Shown one piece after another: positions 55,215-63,782 of a stretch of DNA of 64,000 nucleotides (the first letter of the stretch is position 1; each line of letters opens with the position of its first letter). Below the pieces are notes generated by a model, which saw only the letters and a program-made list of their open reading frames with translations, searched no databases and was not told the origin of the DNA. The DNA lies in assembly GCA_036555705.1 (NCBI GenBank), contig DATBKT010000132.1:83223-147222 (forward strand), written 5' to 3'. This DNA is from JARBAU01 sp029237525. Lineage in GTDB: Archaea; Thermoproteota; Nitrososphaeria; Nitrososphaerales; Nitrososphaeraceae. The translations under genes were made by a program, and so were the position numbers.

Positions 55215-56589
55215 TCAATGTTCAGGAATTGGAAAACTAAATGAAAAAGTTGCTCCTTTACCTTCCGCATTATTTTCTGCCCAAATTTTTCCTCCGTGAG
55301 CTACAACAAGGCTTTTTGTGATATAGAGTCCAAGACCTAATCCTGACTCATTTGGTTACGAATTTAGTAAATAGTTTGGTCATTATTTTTGGATCTATTC
55401 CTTCTCCATTGTCCTTTATACTAACAATAACATGAGTGTTATTGTCATTCTTAGTATCACTGATTTTTGAACATTTAACTACCTTAATGGAGACTGTAAT
55501 GCTGCCAGTGCTATCCTTTTTTCTAGTCGCATTAATTGCATTGGATAGTAGATTGGTAATGATTTCATGTAACCTCAACCTGTCAGCGCTTATGAATATC
55601 GGTCTGTCTGGTTTTATAAATTCAATTTTACTATATGCATTTGTAATATCCATTGTTGTTATTGTTGTCGTTGTCCTATCCGCAACCTGAGCAAGTTTTA
55701 TATCACTTATAGTCTCCTCAATCGTTTCTACTAAATCAACTCGAACTTCCCTTATTCTTAGAGTATTGCTTTCTATTCTTGCTATGTCTAAAATGTCCTT
55801 AGTCAGTCGTTGAAGTTTTAATGCATTTCTAAATGCAGCCGATATATATTGGCCCATATTTCCAGTATGAGTTATAGTAGATTCAATTTCCATCGATGCT
55901 AATTCTACGTAACCTAAAATTGCTTGTGTTGGTGTTCTTAATTCATGAGCTGCCAAGTTAATAAACTCTTTTTCCAATCTATCTTTTGCCTTGTGCTCTT
56001 CATATAATTCGACCTGATCCCAAAAATTTTCAAATATGGAAACATAGGAGGATACTGTTGGCCTACTGGTAGAGTAGGTGGCTAGTCCTACTGCCTCATT
56101 GAACTCTTCTTTCGCATCATCAACCTTTTCCATAACCAATGAAATCCTCCTATCTATAACCAATATAGTAGCTGTAGTTACATGATACCTTAATAACTGA
56201 ATATATCTTATTTGTAGAGAGTTACTATTACTATTATCGTCTGCTTCAATGGCCAACTCTTCTATTATCTTACTGGCTTGATTGCTAATGGGAGTCAAGA
56301 TCTTGATCCTAATTTTTTTTCCAGCAGCTTCACTACCTCTTTCTTCATTATTTACCTCGAAATCTTGCATCTTACCGAGAGATAGTTCCTTGAGCAAGTG
56401 TATTGCACCAATTCTATATTCACGTAAAAATGCATTAACAGTAGGCAAAATTAGCAGTATTTCAGACTCTGCAGACCTTATCAAATCGATAAACAGCGTC
56501 TTAGTCCTGGATGGATTATCAATAACTTCCGTTGTGTCTAGTTGGTTAATTGCTTTGACATTTTCTTCTTCTACTGTATTTCTTTTCAT
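55215..56589 (-). pseudogene. Sensor histidine kinase with late frameshift
   Basis: The first 413 codons encode an N-terminal domain (about 25-175, with TKTLFIDLIRSAESEILLIL), a HisKA domain with NLAAHELRTPTQAILGY (phospho-acceptor His215), a N-box (LHEIITNLLSNAINATRKKD) and the G1 box (DNGEGIDP, about 397). The frame stops at 55348 after LFTKFVTK. The missing end continues in the next frame: NESGLGLGLYITKSLVVAHG, then GGKIWAENNAEGKGATFSFS, to TGA at 55215-55217. That is the G2 box and last strand of the ATPase domain. A one-base change near 55350 would restore it. No membrane helices, so it is cytosolic. Confidence 0.8.
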
Positions 56590-56699
56590 AGCGAGGTTAT
56601 ATGTCCAATGATCGGTGCAGTTACTAGATTCATTTAGTTTTTATCCTGACTTCATTTCCATTTTGGTACTGCGGATCTTTGCTGTGTGATTGTATTAGA

Positions 56700-56900
56700 T
56701 TAATCAGTATCTTGTCCCTCAAGCATGAAAATATAATATTCTGCTGCGATATATAACCAATCATGCTGTGGAGTTCCATTTAAAAAGTGGTGTATGACAT
56801 ATGTGTTTATTGCGTCAATTTCTCCTGGTTTGATTTGTCTGGTAGTATCTCTAGTAACATCTGCAGGTGTCTGGTTCGATCCTGCTTTATAGTATTGCAA
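56700..56900 (-). CDS. Overlapping small ORF after the 83-residue protein
   Basis: A 66-residue TTG-started frame overlaps the neighbouring ORF by 94 bases in a different frame. Its C-terminal half (PGEIDAINTYVIHHFLNGTP, QHDWLYIAAEYYIFMLEGQD) has strong protein character. It may be a separate gene or the continuation of the neighbour after a frameshift. Confidence 0.35.
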   Translation of the reverse strand: MQYYKAGSNQTPADVTRDTTRQIKPGEIDAINTYVIHHFLNGTPQHDWLYIAAEYYIFMLEGQDTD

Positions 56901-57058
56901 CTATTTACAAGATCAGATTTATTTTCTTTTTCTGCATCAGATGTATAATTATCCACTGTAGAATATAGAAACTGAGCCTTATTGCCAAGGACATTTAGAA
57001 CATCATACGCAGAATTTTTTAATCTTGTTGTTTGATATTTTGTACTTGTAGTTATCAT
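56807..57058 (-). CDS. Small helical unknown protein
   Basis: An 83-residue ATG-started protein with long helices (LKNSAYDVLNVLGNKAQFLY, DLVNSCNTIKQDRTRHLQML). The pattern 'KAQFLYxxxDxYxxDA...DLVxxxxTIKxDRxxHLQML' suggests a small four-helix or ferritin-like bundle with His/Glu/Asp residues. The last part overlaps the ORF at 56700-56900 in another frame. Either frame could be the true C-terminus. Confidence 0.5.
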   Translation of the reverse strand: MITTSTKYQTTRLKNSAYDVLNVLGNKAQFLYSTVDNYTSDAEKENKSDLVNSCNTIKQDRTRHLQMLLEILPDKSNQEKLTQ

Positions 57059-57288
57059 TAAATATTTAAAAGCAACAAACCTAAAAATAGTTACAATGAG
57101 GTCGATTGTTTAAGACAGGAATCTGATACACATAATATCATTATAATGATTAATCAGATTTTATGATCAATTATATCATGATTAATTAACGTATGTAATT
57201 ACCTTATACGAATTGAATTTACATATCACATAGAACTACAAAACACTAGTCACACTAATTTACATTATAATGTCGTAAGGAAAATCTA

Positions 57289-57528
57289 TCATTTGGAGAC
57301 ATTTCCAATAACCTGTAATGCGAATCCAATAGTAAGTACGGATGCTCTCATCTGAGCTATTCGAGTTTATATTAGTCTATGCTTTTCTTCGTGCACATTA
57401 TATACTTCATCAATTTCAGATTCCTTCTTTATGGTTTTCTTACTACGAAATATCCTTCCATATGCGATTTATATTGACGCTACCAAATTGAAACCAAGTC
57501 CAATGATTATTAATGAATTTAATGACAT
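57289..57528 (-). pseudogene. Two-helix membrane protein broken by two in-frame TAA codons
   Basis: From the ATG at 57528 one frame reads MSLNSLIIIGLGFNLVASI, TAA, IAYGRIFRSKKTIKKESEID then EVYNVHEEKHRLI, TAA, TRIAQMRASVLTIGFALQVI then GNVSK and TGA at 57289-57291. All three parts share one frame of 80 codons and form helix 1, a charged loop, and helix 2, a normal small membrane protein. Two separate stops indicate an old pseudogene; the good residue quality between them suggests decay is recent or the frame is still constrained. Confidence 0.6.
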
Positions 57529-58025
57529 TGCCCCCCGTCACCTCTTTTGATCAGATTATCTATCTTAATTAAGTACGATTTGCAAGATTTTTATCAAATG
57601 ATTTAATCTTATTTCCTTTTGGGAGTCCTGAAGTGAATATGGAATTAAATACAATAATTTACCGAACAGACAACCATTTGGCAATATAATTAATGCAAGG
57701 ATTTGGTAGTAGGCTAGACTATAAGAAGATGTACTTTTTAAAATATCGTCTGCACAATGTCACCAATATACAGACTTTCGTTTAATCTATAAAATTAATT
57801 TTGTTTATGAATAAAAATGAACCCACAATTGACAACCTGTAACAATGTATCTTGATTGTACCCCTCTACATCTGTGTAGATGGATAATACGAGTAATATA
57901 ATGAATTGACATGTCATAATGTCGTTGTCACAAACTAGTCTGGAAAACTCAGGTTTCCCATCACACATGGTTAGTAATGTACCACCTTAATATTCTTTGT
58001 AGTGTATTATGATATTTGGAGCCCA
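57529..58025. other. Gap before the small zinc protein
   Basis: No intact gene. A small stem-loop TCTACA-TCTG-TGTAGA is at 57865-57880. Very AT-rich. Confidence 0.35.
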
Positions 58026-58160
58026 ATGATTGGAAAATGCGATAATTGTGGTCTTGAAAATGTAGAGCTAATGAGTGTCAATGTTAGAACGGGGGACTCA
58101 CAGGATAGGCAGAATTTATGCAATCAATGTAGACCAGCCGATGGCGCATATGCATATTAA
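58026..58160 (+). CDS. Tiny zinc-ribbon protein (44 aa)
   Basis: An ATG-started 44-residue protein beginning MIGKCDNCGLENVELMSVNV, then a second pair in NLCNQCRPAD. Two CxxC pairs 28 residues apart give a four-Cys zinc ribbon with a beta-hairpin middle. Too short for most gene callers. Such ribbons often bind nucleic acid or partner proteins. It stands alone in a long non-coding stretch. Confidence 0.65.
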   Translation: MIGKCDNCGLENVELMSVNVRTGDSQDRQNLCNQCRPADGAYAY

Positions 58161-58520
58161 TTGTCATGTTGCCAACTTGGTAATTGACATAAATAGAAAT
58201 GTATCAATCTATATTAAATTGAAACATAGATATAGATTCTGACTAAATATCTAGTTTGATACTACTTGCAATTCTATTCTCAGCAGTACAATACTAGAAT
58301 TCGAACCACAATTAATTTGATCAATATGGTCTGATTTTCTGAAGAAATAATTCTAGATAAATTATGAGTATTAGCGATATATTTTTTGTGAGGGTATAAA
58401 GTCCTGACTTACAAACAAGCAAGATTGGTTCACAAGAATCGTGTTTTATTTTTCATATCTTGTATACGGTGATCATGTTTTCAAATTATTAAAATATCCT
58501 ATCCTATCTTTTCCATGACT
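58161..58520. other. Gap without gene
   Basis: AT-rich, many stops, no RNA-like structure seen. Confidence 0.35.
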
Positions 58521-59012
58521 TTATATGCTTAAATTACTTGCAGTAGTAGTAGTGAATAATTCTTTTTTTAGCTGGTCAATCGTCTCTTCCAAGATTTGTA
58601 TTAATCGCCTTTTCTGAGCATTATCAGTTGCACTCCATTTTTCACGTGTGGATCGCTTGTGTGCCAATTTGTACTTCATCCCTGTCATTGAAGTTGTATA
58701 ATTATTTGCATCTAGTTTCTTGACATTTTGATCCGCAAGTATGTACCAATGATATTCTGTTCCTATCGGAACTCCTGAACTCTCAGGCGCATTCCCTACT
58801 CTTCTCTTCTTGACATCATAAGTGAAATCCCACTTGTCTGGCATTATTTTTCTTTCTTTCCATACACCTTGCTCATAATACCATTTATGACTCCTACCTA
58901 CTTTCATGCCAGTGTACTTTTTGCCTTTAAATTCTTTGAATTTATTATACGAGTTTAAGTTGTTTTTATTATCTATACGACCTTTTTTATTTTGGACTAT
59001 TTCTTGACCCAT
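58521..59012 (-). CDS. Unknown basic protein of ammonia-oxidising archaeal type
   Basis: A 163-residue, Lys/Tyr/Trp-rich protein. The core KKYTGMKVGRSHKWYYEQGV, WDFTYDVKKRRVGNAPESSG and GVPIGTEYHWYILADQNVKK is rich in aromatics spaced like a sugar- or nucleic-acid-binding beta domain. The last 40 residues form a helix (KRRLIQILEETIDQLKKELF). No signal peptide. I believe related proteins occur in soil Thaumarchaeota, but no function is known to me. Confidence 0.6.
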   Translation of the reverse strand: MGQEIVQNKKGRIDNKNNLNSYNKFKEFKGKKYTGMKVGRSHKWYYEQGVWKERKIMPDKWDFTYDVKKRRVGNAPESSGVPIGTEYHWYILADQNVKKLDANNYTTSMTGMKYKLAHKRSTREKWSATDNAQKRRLIQILEETIDQLKKELFTTTTASNLSI

Positions 59013-59247
59013 ATTATATTATATCATGTTCATAATGATTTATTAACGATATAACCCCTCTCGAAGTCAACTAATTGAAAAAGTTACTAACAATTATGTC
59101 TTTCAAGTTGTTAATGTATATACTTGGTAACTAAATGGAAGCCATATTAAATATTGAGAAAATACAAGTTGAATTATAACTGTTTAAAAATATGGTAAAT
59201 GTGTGTATAACGACTTATAGTCTTATAATCATTATTTGTGGGCATTG

Positions 59248-60645
59248 TCATTTACTTAGTGCAATTTGATATCCATCCTGAATCAATTTACTTATCGTTT
59301 CTGACGTAAAATCCGTAGGCTTACCTGATACAGTATCCACGTCATCTTTTCGATTAATCTGAAGAACTTTAACTATTTTGAAGGTATTTTTAAGTAAATC
59401 AATATTTTTCATGTACTCTTCAGTATAGTATCGTCTTGGTATAGACTCGTCTAATATTCTATTAATTTTCTCCTTTATTGATTCATCATTATCTCCAAGA
59501 CTAATCAATCTTTCAATTAAATTTACATAGTCGGATATAAGACCATCTGTCTTTGCATCATATCCATCGCTAAGATTTATGTCTAAATTCCGATCTTTAA
59601 CCCCATCAAGATCTAAAGGCACAGCATTTACGTCAGAGTCAATGTTGCTCTCTTTGTTATTAAATAGATTCACTATATACAATTCCAAGTCTGGAATTCT
59701 TTGCAGTTTTTCCTGTTCCCTATTGCTATAATCTAAAATATGTTCTTTGTTTCTTATTTTCTTGAAAGACTTCTCAAGGTTTTCCGAACCTATCTTCCTT
59801 TCCCAAAAGCTCTTGTGGGCATCAAACAATTCCTTAATTGGAGTGTTACTTAGTAATCCTCCATCCCAAAATTTTCTTCCGTTTAGATCTTCGTAGACAT
59901 AGAATTCTGGTACACAAGAACTTGCCATTATATGTTTAATTCCAATACCTTCATTGTACTTGATAATTATGGGTTTTCGTAGTATGGAATCTCCATATTG
60001 TGTTTCTCGTCTTCCTTGTTCCTTTTCATAGCTATCAAATGTTACCGTCGTTCCTTCTGCTGCATCGGTGCTGATTACAAGTAGTCTTGGCTCGCCGCTT
60101 TCAAAGCTAGTTGAAATAGGAAATTTTGCAAACCTTTCAATGCTTTTCCTTAGGGGCTCGTTGTTATAGGCAAGCCATTTATTTTGAGAGTCGCAAAATT
60201 TCGTATCATCCTTGGGCGGATAAACAGGCATGAAAACTCTTTCAACACCCGATTTAAGGAATTCCTTCACTGAATAATATCTTCTGGCTGCTTCTTCTGA
60301 TGCAACTGAAGCGTTTCCTTTCTCCTTTTCTGTTCTCCATTGTTTTAAGGCTTCAGATAACTCTGGAGTAGGCGTTGATATATATTCCCAAAAGTCTTCA
60401 AGTCTTTTTGCAGAGCCTTCCCAAGTTTTGTTCTCGAGAACATAACTGATAAGGATTGCGGCATTTATGGCACCAATAGAAGTACCTGCAATTATATCAA
60501 ATAATGGCTCATTTGCGCTATTGTCTTTCTCGTCATCGCTTCTTAATTTTTCATATAATGCCTTGAAAGCACCCGCCTGGAATGCACCAAGAGCTCCACC
60601 TCCTTGAAAAACTAGTGCTCTTTGAATAAGTGGAATATTGGTCAT
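59248..60645 (-). CDS. Patatin-like phospholipase
   Basis: A 465-residue protein. The oxyanion loop FQGGGALGAFQAGAF (13-27), the nucleophile GTSIGAINAAIL (54-65, Ser56) and the FWDGGLLSNTPI motif near residue 264 with the catalytic Asp form the patatin Ser-Asp dyad. A charged middle insert (WRTEKEKGNASVASEEAARR) and a C-terminal extension of about 150 residues (NREQEKLQRIPDLELYIVNL) follow. Patatins cleave acyl ester bonds of lipids. In an archaeon with ether lipids the substrate is not obvious: external lipids, acylglycerols or fatty acid esters are possible. No signal peptide. Confidence 0.85.
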   Translation of the reverse strand: MTNIPLIQRALVFQGGGALGAFQAGAFKALYEKLRSDDEKDNSANEPLFDIIAGTSIGAINAAILISYVLENKTWEGSAKRLEDFWEYISTPTPELSEALKQWRTEKEKGNASVASEEAARRYYSVKEFLKSGVERVFMPVYPPKDDTKFCDSQNKWLAYNNEPLRKSIERFAKFPISTSFESGEPRLLVISTDAAEGTTVTFDSYEKEQGRRETQYGDSILRKPIIIKYNEGIGIKHIMASSCVPEFYVYEDLNGRKFWDGGLLSNTPIKELFDAHKSFWERKIGSENLEKSFKKIRNKEHILDYSNREQEKLQRIPDLELYIVNLFNNKESNIDSDVNAVPLDLDGVKDRNLDINLSDGYDAKTDGLISDYVNLIERLISLGDNDESIKEKINRILDESIPRRYYTEEYMKNIDLLKNTFKIVKVLQINRKDDVDTVSGKPTDFTSETISKLIQDGYQIALSK

Positions 60646-61056
60646 GCTATATTAACTAGACCTGCCTACCATAGACCAACATAGTATATATCGAACTACA
60701 CATATTAATAATCCCCAAATCTTAAAAAACACAAAATTGTATATTTTAAGAAAAATGTAATTAACAAGGTATTACACTATAGGATAAGAATATTAATATT
60801 GATACCCCCGTGCAATAACGCCACGTACTACTAATATTTTATTTTCAGCATGATAAATGGAATCAAAAATATAATACTATATTTGTATAGTTTTGCTGCT
60901 TTATTTGAAATGCACATCTGCTTCAGTAACCGCCTGACTACTAACCTTATTAGTAGGTTTTAATAAGATTGGAGACAGTCTTTGAATAATAAAAAACAAA
61001 TGCACAGATGTTCCATTTGTGAAGTCCTTTTATACTTTTGAGCACAAAATAGATAC
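60646..61056. other. Promoter region of patatin and a small ORF
   Basis: No other gene. A TTTTATACTTTTGA element at about 61027-61040 lies 20-25 bases before the small ORF at 61057. Confidence 0.35.
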
Positions 61057-61200
61057 ATGACAGATATTGCAAAGAAGGTAAAAAATGCTGAGCAGGATGC
61101 CGAAGCAAAAATTCAGACCGAGAAGGATCATGCTGAAGGAAAACCTAGCTCAGAGACACTTAACAAGGCAAAGGTAAAAATAGATGATGCTCTGACCTAA
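61057..61200 (+). CDS. 47-residue charged helical protein
   Basis: An ATG-started frame reading MTDIAKKVKNAEQDAEAKIQ, then TEKDHAEGKPSSETLNKAKV and KIDDALT. It is an amphipathic, Lys/Glu/Ala-rich helix pair, reminiscent of small stress proteins. A TATA-like element sits about 20 bases upstream and a T8 tract 15 bases after the stop, so it looks like a complete small transcription unit. Confidence 0.5.
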   Translation: MTDIAKKVKNAEQDAEAKIQTEKDHAEGKPSSETLNKAKVKIDDALT

Positions 61201-61811
61201 ACTCACGATATCAATTTTTTTTAGATTTCGATGTAATAATCATTTACATTTTGGAACTATTGCGAACCAGTCTAAATTGTAGTTAATACAACCCAGTTTA
61301 AACCCACTGCATATTTTTGAAAAACTATTTTCTAATGTAGTTATCATGAATATTGAACTACATAAGTTGAATTGCTATAATACATCTACAACGTAGTATA
61401 AAATAATCTACAGTATCTCTACCAATAGCACTCATAAATAATTGCATAAGGTTGCTAGAGATTAAGAGAACATAACAAATTGAGTTTCCAGGTTTAGAAC
61501 GAATAGAATTGGTGTGTTCTTGACTGCCTAATATAATTTAACCTGGATTAGGTTTGGCGGCGACAAACTCCTTAATAATATCTTCGCTGACGTCATTTCT
61601 GGATTTGTTGATTGATTACTTTCAGATATTGACTGAGATTCACACGGAGATAAGGGATGGCAATGGTAATTCCATTACTCAGTGTAGTAAAATGATAGTT
61701 GAGGTAGATAAAATAATTTATCAGCAATAACAATACTTTAACTAATAATATCAAACTATTAATGATAGATTAAGTGCAATTTTTTATTAAGTATAAAGAT
61801 CCCTTATATAC
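61201..61811. other. 600-base gap, possible gene debris
   Basis: No intact gene. A minus-strand word NDVSEDIIKEFVAAKPNPG before a stop near 61540 looks like a protein end, but there is no upstream frame. A TATA-like AAGTATAAAG is at about 61790, upstream of the ATG at 61812. Confidence 0.3.
61215..61222 (+). terminator. T8 tract after the small ORF
   Basis: Eight T directly after the 61057-61200 ORF; a plausible archaeal terminator. Confidence 0.4.
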
Positions 61812-62390
61812 ATGAGTAATGACGAGAACAAAGAGGAATACGCCGAATCACTAAATTCTCAGTCTACCAAATTTCCATCTAAAGCGTCAACAGGGAAAGG
61901 TTCCGAGTTAGCGACAAAAAATCTAGCTGACGAAGAAAAGATGGTAGTTGTAAAGCCGTCAGAGATTGAACATAAAGAATATAGTCAAATAGAATACATT
62001 CCATCCGAGGAACACAATAAAAAAGTAGAAACAGAACGATCAGTTACTACTTCCAAAGTCATAGAAGCCGGACAATCACTTACAGAGATGATAAAGACTT
62101 TAGGCGGAAAGGCAGTGACAAAAACCGAGAAGAAAACTAAAGAACTCAATAAATCTATTGAAGCCATCAATTTTGATGCACAGAAAAATACAAGAGATAT
62201 TCAGGCTCTTGGAACACATGCAGAAGATTTAGTTTTGGTTTATGAAAAAATAATGTTCGAAATAGAAAGAGAAGATTATAATAGTCAAGAGAAGTTACTC
62301 ACAGGCTATAAAAAACTGCTAGAAGAGCAGATAAATGTGATTAATTCTAAACTAAGTCTCGCAAAAAGACTTAAGAATATTTCCAAGTGA
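61812..62390 (+). CDS. Hydrophilic coiled-coil unknown protein
   Basis: A 192-residue protein. The N-terminal 75 residues are disordered and charged (NDENKEEYAESLNSQSTKFP). A long helical part follows: VIEAGQSLTEMIKTLGGKAV, TEKKTKELNKSIEAINFDAQ, IMFEIEREDYNSQEKLLTGY and KKLLEEQINVINSKLSLAKR. Heptad-like Leu/Ile spacing suggests a coiled coil. No signal or membrane helix. The start has a TATA-like box about 20 bases upstream. It faces the coiled-coil PRC-barrel gene convergently; both contain 'EQINxINxKL'-style helices, so they may be partners, which is a guess. Confidence 0.6.
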   Translation: MSNDENKEEYAESLNSQSTKFPSKASTGKGSELATKNLADEEKMVVVKPSEIEHKEYSQIEYIPSEEHNKKVETERSVTTSKVIEAGQSLTEMIKTLGGKAVTKTEKKTKELNKSIEAINFDAQKNTRDIQALGTHAEDLVLVYEKIMFEIEREDYNSQEKLLTGYKKLLEEQINVINSKLSLAKRLKNISK

Positions 62391-62520
62391 CATATGTAAA
62401 TGAACAACTACCAAAATACAATTTAAAGCCAGTATATGCAATATTCTCAACTTACATCTCAGTGCTTATGCGATTATTTCTTATTTCTTATTTCTAATTA
62501 CTGACTCTCTTTTCCTATCT

Positions 62521-63657
62521 TTAACCAATTTTCTCTTTACTATTATTGTTCCTTTTCTCCTTCTTCTCCTTTATAGAATAGATTTCAGTAGCGGGAATAT
62601 CTGTAGTGGGTGATTCAGCAATGGTGTTTGAAGATAAAGATGACGACACTGTTGGTAGTACTTCACCGCGCATTTCTTCAATATCCAAATCATTCTTGGT
62701 GACTGTTTTAATCCGTAGTTTTGATTTTATCTTGTCTTCTTGAACAGTATTAACTGTTTCAGGTAGTTGTGATTGTGGTTTGGGCAGTTCAGATTTCTTG
62801 CTCAATTGATTTTGCTTGGCTTGTGTTAATTGTGGCTCTATTATGCTGTTATTATCCTTGATGATAAGAAGCGGCTTGTCTACTGAATCTTTCAACTTGG
62901 CAGCTAATTCTTTTCTTGCAACAAGGAATTTACGTTGTAGTTGTATTAACTTTATGAATCCTTTATAAATCTGCTCTTGTTCTGCATATGTTCTAGTCAA
63001 TGAAATCTCTGATATAATATTGTCAAAAGAAGTTGAAAACTGTGACGCTAAATCTCCCATTTTAGATATTTCTTCTGAATCCTCTTCAGCTTTTCTTTCC
63101 TCTGCCTTTTCTTGCTGTTCTTTTATCTTTTCCTGTGTAATATCTTTTCCTTCTTTGATCTTTTCCTTTGCTACTTTGGTTCCTGAAATTAGAAGATCTT
63201 TAAGCTCATTTGCTGCTTGCTTTAGCTTTTTAATGATTTCTTCCTCTTTATTTCGTGAAAATTGTCGTTGTTTTTCTACTTCAACTTCTTCTTGCTGTTC
63301 TGTATATTTTATATTATTCCTTCTAGACGCCAAAATTCTATTTTCTGTAATTGTCTCTATCTGTTTGATTTCCTCTTCGGATGGAGGCGATTCTCGTATA
63401 TAGGTATCCCTCGCTTCCTGTTCTGTTATACTTAGGTATAAAACATTTGCAGAATAATTTGCAATAAGCGACTTTGGAATATAGAGTTTTTCTTTACTTA
63501 TTGTTCCCCTTTCTATCACTATAAAAGGTTCATACAGACCCTTGATCTTGCCTAGATTTGCATCATCTATACTTCTAGTATCTTGATTTATTATTTCGTT
63601 CCAATTTATAGTGGCGATAGCATTATTATTAGTACTATTCTCGTTATCAGCTGACAT
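62521..63657 (-). CDS. PRC-barrel-like domain with long charged coiled coil
   Basis: A 378-residue protein. Residues about 35-90 (DANLGKIKGLYEPFIVIERG, SKEKLYIPKSLIANYSANVL, YLSITEQEAR) resemble the PRC-barrel/DUF2171 protein at 51333-51560. A very charged region follows (NRILASRRNNIKYTEQQEEV, EKIKEGKDITQEKIKEQQEK), probably a long single helix or coiled coil to residue 210. A helical domain is near 215-270 (QFSTSFDNIISEISLTRTYA, LIQLQRKFLVARKELAAKLK), then a disordered, Ser/Glu/Lys-rich tail. Cytoplasmic. Function unknown; it could be a scaffold. Confidence 0.65.
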   Translation of the reverse strand: MSADNENSTNNNAIATINWNEIINQDTRSIDDANLGKIKGLYEPFIVIERGTISKEKLYIPKSLIANYSANVLYLSITEQEARDTYIRESPPSEEEIKQIETITENRILASRRNNIKYTEQQEEVEVEKQRQFSRNKEEEIIKKLKQAANELKDLLISGTKVAKEKIKEGKDITQEKIKEQQEKAEERKAEEDSEEISKMGDLASQFSTSFDNIISEISLTRTYAEQEQIYKGFIKLIQLQRKFLVARKELAAKLKDSVDKPLLIIKDNNSIIEPQLTQAKQNQLSKKSELPKPQSQLPETVNTVQEDKIKSKLRIKTVTKNDLDIEEMRGEVLPTVSSSLSSNTIAESPTTDIPATEIYSIKEKKEKRNNNSKEKIG

Positions 63658-63782
63658 TTATGTGATAAAAGATAGACTATATGGAATTTAAAACTATAAG
63701 ATATAGGCTAGTCTAGCAGAGCTATTTTCGGCAACATAAGACGGCTATTAATTCCTAAATCTAACATATCTACTACGAACAG

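Noticed and set aside
57865..57880. Small stem-loop TCTACA-TCTG-TGTAGA
   Set aside because: Six-base arms in AT-rich sequence are expected by chance; no gene uses it.
61540..61620. Minus-strand words NDVSEDIIKEFVAAKPNPG before a stop
   Set aside because: No continuous upstream frame; recorded as possible debris only.
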